Below, one piece after another: positions 1 to 6,599 of a stretch of DNA of 8,816 bases. The notes under the pieces are model-generated. The model saw only the letters and a list, made by a program, of their open reading frames with translations, did no database searches and was not told the origin of the DNA. Origin of the DNA: an uncultured Clostridia bacterium (GTDB taxonomy: Bacteria > Bacillota > Clostridia > Oscillospirales > Ruminococcaceae); assembly GCA_945933905.1 (NCBI GenBank), contig CAMEQX010000037.1:1-8816 (forward strand), in the 5' to 3' direction. Made by a program: the position numbers and the translations under genes. Position 1 is the stretch's first letter. Every line of letters starts with the position of its first letter.

Positions 1-1
1 C

Positions 2-35
2 GTGACTGGAGTTCAGACGTGTGCTCTTCCGATCT
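2..35 (+). other. Illumina TruSeq read-2 adapter (sequencing artefact)
   Basis: These 34 bases match, from memory, the standard TruSeq read-2/index adapter, starting GTGACTGGAG and ending CTTCCGATCT. Base 1 is probably the last base of an index or random sequence. The adapter is open in frame with the downstream gene, so automatic gene callers add a false N-terminus (MTGVQTCALPIY) to that protein; another frame gives the equally typical MCSSDL. Genomic sequence begins at about position 36. This marks the window's left edge as a real contig end. Confidence 0.97.
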
Positions 36-37
36 AT

Positions 38-2263
38 ATGAGCTATTCGCCCGCGATGTCTATGAGCGCTTATCAGCATCTCTCAGAGGTTTCCTCAGCG
101 CCCGATTTGTACAGCAACGTAAACGACTCCTCAAAGGTTTACGCGCTCGTTTTACAGGCGTTTTGCAGCAAAAACGAGAAGGACAGAATGCTCTTTATGA
201 AGGAAGCGTTCAAGACCGCGGGCGAGCTGCTCGGGGCGTCGAATATCTTCGTTTACAGTGACGACAACGGCGTTTTCTTCCGCAACCTCACCTACAACGC
301 CTCGGGAAATCCTCTCGACAGCTGTCCTATGCTCAAAATCGAGCTTTCCGACAACGAGCTGAAATCGCTTTTGTTTAACAAGCCGAAGCTTCGCGTTCAC
401 TCGGGCGGCGAGAAAATAAACGGCGTTGAGCTGATAAACGGAGCAATCTGCGCAGAATGCCGCGCGATAAAGTACGAGGGGCTGGTCTGCGAGTTTTTCG
501 CGATTATCTTCAACAGCAGCTTTGAGCTGAACGCGCAGGATATTCAGATTATCGACGCGCTGGAAATCGCGCTTGTAAAAATGTACGGCGAGTATCGAGA
601 CAATTCAAGCGAACTCGCGACAAAGCGTCTTCAAAAAACGATTATCAACGACCATCGAATTGAGGGATTTTCGATTGTTCCGGGCGAATACAGGGTTGAG
701 CTGGTTCAGGACGCCGCTCACGAGCACTACGGTCTGGAGCCCGGAGATGTGTGCTATAAGAAAATCTACGGGCGCGAGAAGCCCTGCGATGATTACCCGA
801 CAAAACAGCTTGATAAGGGCGAGCTTTTTGCGTCCTCAGCGCACTATGTTCCCGAGGAACGCCGCTGGCTTGATATCGCAGCTTCCATTGATACAAACAC
901 AAACGGCGAGCCGCGCTATCACATAAGCTCAACGGATATCACGGACTGTCTCGGAAAAGTCAATATGTCCGATACGCTCACGGGACTTATGACGTTTAAC
1001 GTCTTTTCAGCAGAGGCGCTCAGGCTTACAAACGAGGACAAAAACGCGCACCGCTTTGTCACCGTGCTCAATATCGCCGATTTCCGCAGAATAAACGAGG
1101 AAAAGGGCTATGAAACGGGAAATTCTATCCTTATCGCAGTCTCCGAGATTTTAAAGGAGTCGGTCGGCGCGGGCGAGCTTTTGTGTCGCTCGGAGGGCTC
1201 GAGGTTCTTTTTGCTGCTGAAAAACGACGGCACGGAGGAGTATTCCGACCGCGTTGTCCGCATAATGCAGAATATTCAAAAACAGGTTCTCAGAAAGCTC
1301 AGAATAACCATCTTTATGCTTGCAGGCGCTTATGATATGGAAAGCGACAGCGTGGGCGTGATGGGCGGCGTTGACCGCGCGATTAGAGCGCAGAAAACAA
1401 TCCGCGACCGAGCTTATTATCACGAAAATCTGCTTGCGTTCTTCGATGACGCGCTTCGCGAGAAAATCAAGGAACGCCGCTATATCGAAGCGAATATGTT
1501 CACGGCGCTCGAAAACAACGAGTTTCAGGTGTTCTATCAGCCGAAAATCAGCATCGAAACCGGAAAGGTTGTCGGAGCGGAGGCGCTCGCGCGGTGGATT
1601 AGACCGAACGGCGAGGTTATTTCTCCCGCGAAGTTTGTGCCGATTTTCGAGGAAAACGGCTTTATCACCGATATGGATTTCGCGGTTTACCGCCGTTCAA
1701 TCGCCGATATCAGACGCTGGCTGAGAATAGGCATAGATGTGCCGCTGATTTCGCTCAACGTCAGCCGTCATCACCTCGGCGACGATACCTTCTGCGAGAA
1801 GCTCAACGCGCTGATTGACGGGATAGGCGTGCCGCATAAATACATCGAGCTTGAAATCACGGAAAGCCTGCTCACAGACCACATCGAAAAGCTGATTGAA
1901 ACGGTTTCGTGGTTCAAGGAGCGCGGCTATCGCATTTCCGTGGACGACTTCGGCTCGGGCTATTCGAGCGTGAATTTGATAACGATGCTGCCGTTTGATA
2001 CGCTGAAAATCGACGGAGGGTTCTTCCTCAAAAACGACCTCACCGAGAAAAACCGCAAGGTTATCACCTCGGTTGTCACGCTCGCAAAAAGCCTCAACCT
2101 CGAGACAGTTTCCGAGGGCGTCGAGACGCAAACGCAGGTTGACTTCCTCAAGGAGCTGGGCTGCGATATGATTCAGGGCTTCTTCTACTACAAGCCGATG
2201 TGCTGCGAGCAGTTTGAGGAAATCCTCAAAAATCAAACTCCAAGCCTTGCAAGCGCTCAATAA
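38..2263 (+). CDS. EAL-domain c-di-GMP phosphodiesterase with GAF-like, PAS-like and degenerate GGDEF domains (5' end uncertain)
   Basis: Predicted cytoplasmic enzyme that hydrolyses cyclic-di-GMP to pGpG. Counting from the ATG at 38 (741 residues), a GAF-like region spans about 20-180, a PAS-like region about 200-300 (with GDVCYKKIYG..PC), a GGDEF-type domain about 315-475 and the EAL domain about 490-735. The EAL domain keeps the expected catalytic and metal residues: EAL at 515-517 (bases 1580-1588), LNVS, EITES, DDFGSGYSS (D636, D637), LKID, SEGVET and QGFFYYKP. The GGDEF signature is EGSRF (bases 1193-1207), so cyclase activity is not expected, and no RxxD inhibitory site is evident; such domains often act as GTP-binding regulators. 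No membrane segment or signal peptide is seen. The start is doubtful: adapter abuts the sequence two bases before the ATG and no ribosome site is visible, so the native protein may be longer. ATGs at 56 and 62 are alternatives. Confidence 0.93.
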   Translation: MSYSPAMSMSAYQHLSEVSSAPDLYSNVNDSSKVYALVLQAFCSKNEKDRMLFMKEAFKTAGELLGASNIFVYSDDNGVFFRNLTYNASGNPLDSCPMLKIELSDNELKSLLFNKPKLRVHSGGEKINGVELINGAICAECRAIKYEGLVCEFFAIIFNSSFELNAQDIQIIDALEIALVKMYGEYRDNSSELATKRLQKTIINDHRIEGFSIVPGEYRVELVQDAAHEHYGLEPGDVCYKKIYGREKPCDDYPTKQLDKGELFASSAHYVPEERRWLDIAASIDTNTNGEPRYHISSTDITDCLGKVNMSDTLTGLMTFNVFSAEALRLTNEDKNAHRFVTVLNIADFRRINEEKGYETGNSILIAVSEILKESVGAGELLCRSEGSRFFLLLKNDGTEEYSDRVVRIMQNIQKQVLRKLRITIFMLAGAYDMESDSVGVMGGVDRAIRAQKTIRDRAYYHENLLAFFDDALREKIKERRYIEANMFTALENNEFQVFYQPKISIETGKVVGAEALARWIRPNGEVISPAKFVPIFEENGFITDMDFAVYRRSIADIRRWLRIGIDVPLISLNVSRHHLGDDTFCEKLNALIDGIGVPHKYIELEITESLLTDHIEKLIETVSWFKERGYRISVDDFGSGYSSVNLITMLPFDTLKIDGGFFLKNDLTEKNRKVITSVVTLAKSLNLETVSEGVETQTQVDFLKELGCDMIQGFFYYKPMCCEQFEEILKNQTPSLASAQ

Positions 2264-2277
2264 TTCAACAAAATTTT

Positions 2278-2310
2278 ATCGCCCCCGACATTTTCGAGGG
2301 CGATTTTTTT
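2278..2310 (+). terminator. Rho-independent terminator of the EAL gene
   Basis: A perfect 7-bp stem (ATCGCCC at 2278-2284 with GGGCGAT at 2298-2304) encloses a 13-base loop, which could add two more pairs. It runs into a seven-T tract at 2304-2310, 14 bases after the stop codon. On the opposite strand the stem is followed by AAAATTTT, a weak T-tract, so it could also help stop the convergent transcript, but with lower efficiency. Confidence 0.9.
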
Positions 2311-2338
2311 GTTCACTTTGATTAAGATGATTTTCACA

Positions 2339-2489
2339 TTATCAACATAATTTTCAACCGAAAAAGCCTGTTTTTAATGCCAAAAGCTTGGATTTCTCAG
2401 AAAAACTGTTGAAAACCGTGGTGAAAAGTTTGAATTTTTTCGGTTTTCCACACGGTTTAAACCGCTTTCAACGTGGAAAATGTTGAAAA
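2339..2489. repeat. Cluster of eight DnaA-box-like nonamers (TTTTCAACA / TTTTCCACA type)
   Basis: Within 151 bases of noncoding DNA there are eight related nonamers on both strands. Plus strand: TTATCAACA 2339, TTTTCAACC 2351, TTTTCCACA 2444, CTTTCAACG 2465. Minus strand (given as read on that strand): TTTTCAACA 2407-2415, TTTTCACCA 2419-2427, TTTTCCACG 2472-2480, TTTTCAACA 2481-2489. TTTTCCACA fits the relaxed DnaA-box consensus TTWTNCACA, and TTATCAACA differs from TTATCCACA at one base. Two pairs are spaced 12 bases start to start. The stretch also contains AT-rich runs. The resemblance is seen directly; binding by DnaA is inference. Position between convergent genes argues against a chromosomal origin, so DnaA titration, another regulator or plain repeat structure are alternatives. 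Confidence 0.5.
2411..2488. repeat. Nested inverted repeats between convergent genes
   Basis: Several perfect complementary pairs overlap here. GAAAACCG (2411-2418) pairs with CGGTTTTC (2441-2448), and the offset AAACCGTG (2413-2420) pairs with CACGGTTT (2451-2458); these two stems exclude each other. CGGTTTAAACCG (2453-2464) is a perfect 12-bp palindrome. TTTCAAC (2466-2472) pairs with GTTGAAA (2482-2488) around a 9-base loop. None is followed by a convincing T-tract on either strand, so they are not clear terminators. They may protect 3' ends, bind a protein, or simply reflect the inverted nonamer repeats they contain. Confidence 0.6.
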
Positions 2490-2528
2490 ATAACGCTCTG
2501 ATTTAACAAATCGTAAAGGGAAAAAATG

Positions 2529-3269
2529 TCATATATTCGCTTTTGCGGCATCGAGAATATTTGCAAATTTTTCCATTTCCGCCTTGGAAAGAGTTCTTCC
2601 GCTTTTGTAGTCGCCGAGAAAACGCATAATTTCGCGCGTTCCAAGACAAACATAGTCGTTTTCGCGGAGATTGAGCTTCAGGCGCACATTCGGGTTCGAG
2701 AAATACAAAACCGTATCAATCCAAACGTCCTCGCCCGCCGCATTGAAAATGCTCTTGACAATGTCGCGCTGGCGGCGCATCTGCTTGATGGGGTTGTCCA
2801 TCTCGATTGATGTGGATTTACCGTTGCGATAAAACTTCTGCTGAAGCCACTTTTCCGCTTTCCAGTTCCCCGAAATCGTGCCCGAGTGGTTTTTCACCTC
2901 GATTATCACAACACCCTTCGGGCTGATTATCAGCATATCAACCTCGGAGCGCCCGCGTTTGTAGCGAATGGGGAGATTGACGAAAATGATGTTGTTCCCC
3001 TCGAGCTTTTTCACGGCTTTGTAGAGATTTTTCTCGCCGTTTCTGCCGCTGTTCAGGATATTATAGCGCCGCGCGAGTATCATATAAACCGTGTTGCAGG
3101 CGAAAATCAAGCCGATTATGACAAACCCAAGCGGCTTTGTTTCGTACATCTTGAACATCACAAACGCAATCAGCAGCAGTACCGGCGCAACTCCGAAAAA
3201 CACCTGTAATATCAGCAAAACGGCGATTTTTTTGTTGTTGGAATTTTTGCAGCGATAGATTTTGTTCAC
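2529..3269 (-). CDS. Membrane-anchored NERD (nuclease-related) domain protein
   Basis: 246 residues. Two hydrophobic segments at about 14-38 and 47-66 form an N-terminal membrane hairpin; the rest, probably cytoplasmic, is a NERD domain, a predicted relative of PD-(D/E)xK nucleases. The expected core is present: GRNGE with E79, EVD with D111, and EVK with E124 and K126, followed by the NP..Q motif (159-163) typical of the family. Nuclease activity is therefore possible but has rarely been shown for NERD proteins, and the substrate is unknown. The start is GTG at 3269-3267: an AGGAG site lies seven bases upstream, and its first base is the last base of the ychF stop codon, so translation is probably coupled to ychF. 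It is the last gene of the run and converges on the EAL gene. No clear terminator follows on its strand. Confidence 0.88.
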   Translation of the reverse strand: MNKIYRCKNSNNKKIAVLLILQVFFGVAPVLLLIAFVMFKMYETKPLGFVIIGLIFACNTVYMILARRYNILNSGRNGEKNLYKAVKKLEGNNIIFVNLPIRYKRGRSEVDMLIISPKGVVIIEVKNHSGTISGNWKAEKWLQQKFYRNGKSTSIEMDNPIKQMRRQRDIVKSIFNAAGEDVWIDTVLYFSNPNVRLKLNLRENDYVCLGTREIMRFLGDYKSGRTLSKAEMEKFANILDAAKANI

Positions 3270-3275
3270 CGTTCG

Positions 3276-3280
3276 CTCCT
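3276..3280 (-). promoter_or_regulatory. Ribosome binding site fixing the GTG start of the NERD gene
   Basis: Read on the minus strand this is AGGAG, seven bases before GTG (3269-3267). It overlaps the final base of the ychF TGA stop (3282-3280). The strong site and good spacing support the GTG start, and the overlap with the upstream stop supports translational coupling. Confidence 0.75.
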
Positions 3281-4374
3281 CACACGTTAAATCTGAACAG
3301 CGTCACATCGCCGTCCTGCATAACATAATCCTTGCCCTCAAGCCGCACAAGTCCTTTTTCCTTCGCGGCAGCCATCGACCCGCAGCTCATCAAGTCCTCG
3401 AAACCGACAATTTCCGCGCGGATAAAGCCCTTCTCGAAATCCGTGTGGATTTTTCCCGCAGCCTGCGGAGCTTTCGTGCCCATCGTAATCGTCCAAGCGC
3501 GTACCTCGGGAGGGCCCGCCGTGAGATAGGAAATCAGCCCGAGCAGCTTGTAGCCCGTCTTGATAATTCGCGCAAGTCCAGAGCTTTCAAGGTTCATATC
3601 CGCGAGGAAAAGCTCCTTGTCCTCATCGGGCATATCCGCGATTTCCGCTTCAATCTGCGCGCAAATCGGCAAAACCTCGGCGTGCTCCTCGGCTGCAATT
3701 TGCTGAACAGCTTTATACTGCGCGTTATTTTCAACGCCGTTTTTGAAGTCAGCCTCGGACAAATTCGCCGCGTAGATTACCGGTTTATTCGACAAAAGCG
3801 GCGTGTCGCGGAGCATCTCGCGCTCCTCCTCGGAATAGTCATAGCTTCTCGCGGATTTTCCCTCCTCGAGATGCGCCTTGAGGCTCTCGAAGAAATCCAC
3901 CTCTTTCTGATAGGATTTGTCACCCTTCATAGCCTTTTTCGCGCGGTCAATTCTTCTGTCGAGAATTTCCAAGTCCGAGAAAATCAGCTCGAGATTTATC
4001 GTCTCGATATCACGCGCCGCGCCGATTGAACCGTCAACGTGAATGATATTTCCGTCCTCAAAGCAGCGGACAACGTGGACAATCGCGTCAACCTCGCGGA
4101 TATTCGACAAAAACTTGTTTCCAAGACCTTCGCCCTTTGACGCGCCCTTTACAAGTCCCGCTATATCCACAAATTCAAGCGTCGCGGGAGTGAATTTTTC
4201 CGGGTGATACATCTGAGCGAGCTTGTCAAGACGCTCATCGGGAACGCTCACGATACCCACGTTCGGCTCAATCGTGCAGAACGGATAGTTCGCGGACTGC
4301 GCGCCCGCGTTTGTCAGCGCGTTAAACAAAGTACTTTTGCCGACATTCGGCAAACCGACCATTCCAAGTTTCAT
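3280..4374 (-). CDS. ychF: Ribosome-associated ATPase YchF (Obg/OLA1 family)
   Basis: 364 residues, the usual length for this near-universal family. YchF/OLA1 binds ribosomes and hydrolyses ATP rather than GTP, with reported roles in translation and oxidative-stress response; its exact function is unsettled. The P-loop is GLPNVGKST (7-15). The switch region is [16 protein letters not shown] (70-85). The base-recognition motif is NLSE (204-207) instead of the NKxD of true GTPases, the known signature of ATP preference. The C-terminal TGS domain covers about 281-364 and ends in the typical [12 protein letters not shown]. An ATG start at 4374 has a GAGGA site at 4385-4381, six bases upstream. 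The gap to the preceding MBL gene is 23 bases, too short for a separate promoter outside coding sequence. Complete and unremarkable apart from its coupling to the NERD gene. Confidence 0.98.
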   Translation of the reverse strand: MKLGMVGLPNVGKSTLFNALTNAGAQSANYPFCTIEPNVGIVSVPDERLDKLAQMYHPEKFTPATLEFVDIAGLVKGASKGEGLGNKFLSNIREVDAIVHVVRCFEDGNIIHVDGSIGAARDIETINLELIFSDLEILDRRIDRAKKAMKGDKSYQKEVDFFESLKAHLEEGKSARSYDYSEEEREMLRDTPLLSNKPVIYAANLSEADFKNGVENNAQYKAVQQIAAEEHAEVLPICAQIEAEIADMPDEDKELFLADMNLESSGLARIIKTGYKLLGLISYLTAGPPEVRAWTITMGTKAPQAAGKIHTDFEKGFIRAEIVGFEDLMSCGSMAAAKEKGLVRLEGKDYVMQDGDVTLFRFNV

Positions 4375-4397
4375 TTCAATTCCTCACTTTATGTTAT

Positions 4398-5267
4398 TTA
4401 AAATTCAAGAGCCTCGCCGCCGCCGAGATACATTATCCTGTCGCCGAGCATTTCGTCCATTAAATCAAAGCCCTTGAAGCCCGTACAATGACAAGCGTAG
4501 ATTTTCTCCGCGCCCGAATATTTGAGTGCGCGCGCGGTCTGCGTGACGTAATCGGGCGGGCAGCCAAGCGATTTCGGGTTGCTCCCCGAGAAGTGAAATC
4601 CGCCGATTACCGCGAGAATGGGAATTCCAGCCCAGCGCCGCGAAACCGTCGCCAGCATATTCTCCGCGCCGCAGTGAAAGCACCCGCCAACCAAAATCAA
4701 CCCGTCGGACTTGCGCTTTTTCGGGAAAATCACCGCAAAGCTCTCGTCCGTGAAATCGGCTGTCTGCGGCCTTTTTTCGCCCTCGGGAATGACAAAATAG
4801 TTCTTGTCGGGATTTTCGCTCTTTTCCTCAAAATCCTCGCAGCTCGCGAGATAGAATCCCTCGCAGACCTCGGAGAAGTTTTTGAACAAAATCAGATTTT
4901 CCGCGTATTTCTTGAAAAACGCTTTCCCGATACCCGCGGGCGTTTTGAAAAGACCGTTTTTTCGGAAAACCTCAGCCTTTGCTCCCGCGCGAAGATAAAT
5001 CGGGATATTCGGATTTAGGCGCATTATGCTGTCAATTCCGCCGATGTGAGCGAGATGATTGTGCGTGATGAAAACGCCCGAAAGCTCGTCAATCGGCAAT
5101 CTCATTCGCCGCGCGTTATCGACAGCTTTTCCCGTCTGCCCCGCGTCAATCAGGTAATTTTTCCCGTTGTATTCGACAAAAAGCGACAGTCCTTCCTCGG
5201 AAAACAGCTTGTCATTCACGGCAGTATTTTCAATCAGACAGACAATCTTCAAATCAAAAACCCCCAT
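4398..5267 (-). CDS. MBL-fold hydrolase, COG1237 (dihydropterin phosphate synthase-like) type, with altered metal motif
   Basis: 289 residues. Features of the COG1237 branch of metallo-beta-lactamase-fold proteins, whose archaeal members are linked to pterin metabolism, are visible: LIDAG (39-43), THNHLAHIGG (68-77), GGCFHCGAEN (194-203, H198), GGFHF (222-226, H225) and ACHCTG (258-263, H260). The normal motif is HxHxDH, but here residue 73 is Ala (codon GCT) where the second-metal Asp ligand should be, so the metal site is changed or activity is lost; a base error is also possible, since GAT to GCT is one change. The other His ligands remain. The physiological substrate is unknown and the pterin label should not be taken literally. 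Its ATG overlaps the stop of the upstream regulator gene by one base (TAATG), with only a poor ribosome site, suggesting coupling; TTG at codon 6 is a less likely start. Confidence 0.85.
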   Translation of the reverse strand: MGVFDLKIVCLIENTAVNDKLFSEEGLSLFVEYNGKNYLIDAGQTGKAVDNARRMRLPIDELSGVFITHNHLAHIGGIDSIMRLNPNIPIYLRAGAKAEVFRKNGLFKTPAGIGKAFFKKYAENLILFKNFSEVCEGFYLASCEDFEEKSENPDKNYFVIPEGEKRPQTADFTDESFAVIFPKKRKSDGLILVGGCFHCGAENMLATVSRRWAGIPILAVIGGFHFSGSNPKSLGCPPDYVTQTARALKYSGAEKIYACHCTGFKGFDLMDEMLGDRIMYLGGGEALEF

Positions 5268-5644
5268 TAAAGCCCGTGCTTTTTGATGTAGCTTTTAATC
5301 GCCGCGAAGCTCTCCTCGCTTAAACAGTGCTCCATTCGGCAGGCGTCCTCGGCGGCGGTTTTCTCGGAAATTCCCATCGACATCAGCCATTCCGTGAAAA
5401 GCAAATGCCGCTCGTAAACACGCTCGGCGATTTCCCGTCCCTCGTCTGTAAGCGTAATTCGCCCGTTTTCGTCAACCGAAATACAGCCCTCCGCGCGAAG
5501 ATTTTTCATCGCGACGCTCACGGACGGCTTTGAAAAGTCCATTTCCGCGGCAATATCAATGCTCCGCACCTCGCCGCAGCGATTTTGCAGAATTAAAATC
5601 GTTTCAAGATAGTTTTCCTTGGACTCCAAAATTCTGTCTTTCAT
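5267..5644 (-). CDS. DtxR/MntR-family metal-dependent transcriptional regulator
   Basis: 125 residues: an N-terminal winged helix-turn-helix (about 8-65, with SIDIAAEMDFSKPSVSVAMKNL as the DNA-reading part) followed by the metal-binding dimerisation domain (about 66-125). The C-terminal SH3-like domain of full-length DtxR is absent, as in MntR. Aligned by eye, the metal ligands are E14, H80, C102, E105 and H106 (DACRMEHCLS), with Asn11 where DtxR has Met10 and MntR has Asp8. The Cys resembles DtxR/IdeR (iron) more than MntR (manganese, Glu at that place), but specificity is an inference. The ATG at 5644 is preferred over an in-frame TTG at 5662 because AAAGGGGAG lies just upstream. It lies 18 bases after the deacylase gene and overlaps the MBL gene by one base. 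No operator is recognised; any binding site would have to be upstream of the operon or within coding DNA. Confidence 0.92.
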   Translation of the reverse strand: MKDRILESKENYLETILILQNRCGEVRSIDIAAEMDFSKPSVSVAMKNLRAEGCISVDENGRITLTDEGREIAERVYERHLLFTEWLMSMGISEKTAAEDACRMEHCLSEESFAAIKSYIKKHGL

Positions 5645-5647
5645 ACG

Positions 5648-5656
5648 CTCCCCTTT
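5648..5656 (-). promoter_or_regulatory. Ribosome binding site deciding the ATG start of the DtxR-type gene
   Basis: On the minus strand this reads AAAGGGGAG, three bases before the ATG at 5644. It lies inside the reading frame that would begin at TTG 5662, which has no site of its own and directly follows the deacylase stop codon. The spacing is short but the purine run is the only candidate, and starting at 5644 gives the MKDRILES..ENYLET N-terminus normal for the family. Confidence 0.65.
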
Positions 5657-5662
5657 CTGCAA

Positions 5663-6598
5663 TCAATAGCTGCCCATACTCAGCATTCTCGCGATAGTGC
5701 TGCCCTCGCTCACAATCGGATACTCCCGCAGCGAGAAAATCACGCCGCTTTCGAGAGCGGTTATTTTTTGCACAACCGTGCCGGTGATGGGAGTGACGAT
5801 TTCGCCGATTAGGCTGCCCTTGGCAAGCCACATATTATGCTCAACGCGCGGTATAAACACGCCCGCGTCCGCTGCGTGAACGACGTGAACTTCGCCGTCC
5901 GTTGAAATCATCGGGTGCGAAATGCCGTGCTCCGCGACAGACCAAATGCCGAGATTGTGCATCAGGTTGAAGATGCCGTGGAGAAGCTGCTCGCAGTAAA
6001 CCGTGTTTATCCGTCCGCCCACGCCCATTTCAACCGCAAGCGTCGGCACGCCCTCGTTTATCAGCGCCTCGGCAAGCGACCCTCCGCCAACCGCGCCGCT
6101 TTCGTGAACCCAAACCAAGTCGGTGTTGAGCATTTTCGCGTAGTGCATAAGATAGTCGCTGTCGCGCGGGAGAATTCTCACCTGAGGTATTTCGCGGATG
6201 AAAATATTGCTCGCGTGAATGTCAACGCAAACCGCCGCGCCTTTGATGTCCTCGACAACCTTTGCCGCGATTTTCTCCGAAATCGAAGCGGGGTCGGGCG
6301 CGGAAAAAACGCGGTTCATATCAAGCGCAGACGTCGGTATCTCGCGGCACGCGCTATCAAGTCCGAGCGGATTTATCGCGGGATAAATGTCAACTCTTCC
6401 TTTTAAATTCTGCATATTCGCCGTTATCGTTTTAACCAGCTCATAGCAGATATACTGCCCCTCAAGCTCATCGCCGTGAATTCCCGTGACGATTGCAATT
6501 CTCTTGTCCGTTTCGGGATTTACCGCGCAAATCGAGTTTCTTCTGATTGTAAGCTCCTCGTCTGTCGCAAGCTTTACCTTAACTATGTTTTCAATCAT
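5663..6598 (-). CDS. Succinylglutamate desuccinylase/aspartoacylase-family zinc deacylase (M14-like)
   Basis: 311 residues, with the domain plan of COG3608 predicted deacylases. The N-terminal carboxypeptidase-like domain has the zinc ligands HGDE (H41, E44) and H128 in VDIHAS, substrate-contact residues in NPLG (76-79) and DMNR (93-96), and the probable catalytic Glu190 in TLAVEMGVGG. The C-terminal part (about 230-311) is a beta-rich, lipoyl-like domain with regularly placed glycines. Family members remove acyl groups from N-acyl amino acids or related amides, but the substrate cannot be read from sequence, and no arginine-succinyltransferase (ast) pathway genes are nearby. No signal peptide, so cytoplasmic. 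The ATG at 6598 follows the deaminase stop by one base (TGA A ATG), with a weak GGTGGA site six bases upstream, which indicates coupled translation of the two enzymes. Confidence 0.9.
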   Translation of the reverse strand: MIENIVKVKLATDEELTIRRNSICAVNPETDKRIAIVTGIHGDELEGQYICYELVKTITANMQNLKGRVDIYPAINPLGLDSACREIPTSALDMNRVFSAPDPASISEKIAAKVVEDIKGAAVCVDIHASNIFIREIPQVRILPRDSDYLMHYAKMLNTDLVWVHESGAVGGGSLAEALINEGVPTLAVEMGVGGRINTVYCEQLLHGIFNLMHNLGIWSVAEHGISHPMISTDGEVHVVHAADAGVFIPRVEHNMWLAKGSLIGEIVTPITGTVVQKITALESGVIFSLREYPIVSEGSTIARMLSMGSY

Positions 6599-6599
6599 T

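Noticed and set aside
1697..2260. Open minus-strand frame of 187 codons opposite the EAL domain
   Set aside because: It is antisense to an intact, fully motif-bearing EAL domain and encodes nothing recognisable; an artefact of high-GC third positions.
2264..2528. Chromosomal replication origin
   Set aside because: Only imperfect DnaA-box-like repeats are present; dnaA and dnaN are not here and both flanking genes point toward the region. Kept only as a motif cluster.
2529..3269. Restriction or anti-phage defence nuclease
   Set aside because: The NERD core is nuclease-like, but there is no methylase, helicase or other defence partner, and the neighbours are housekeeping or metabolic.
3262..4029. 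Open plus-strand frame of 255 codons opposite ychF
   Set aside because: It covers the conserved ychF gene and has no family features or ribosome site; a shadow frame.
4488..5018. Open plus-strand frame of 176 codons opposite the MBL gene
   Set aside because: Arg/Ala-rich translation with no motifs, antisense to a gene with clear MBL signatures.
5645..5662. TTG start at 5662 for the DtxR-type regulator
   Set aside because: The extra six codons contain the likely ribosome site for the ATG at 5644 and are not typical of the family.
5915..6406. Open plus-strand frame of 163 codons opposite the deacylase gene
   Set aside because: Low-complexity Arg/Asn/Val-rich translation, antisense to a gene with a complete zinc site.
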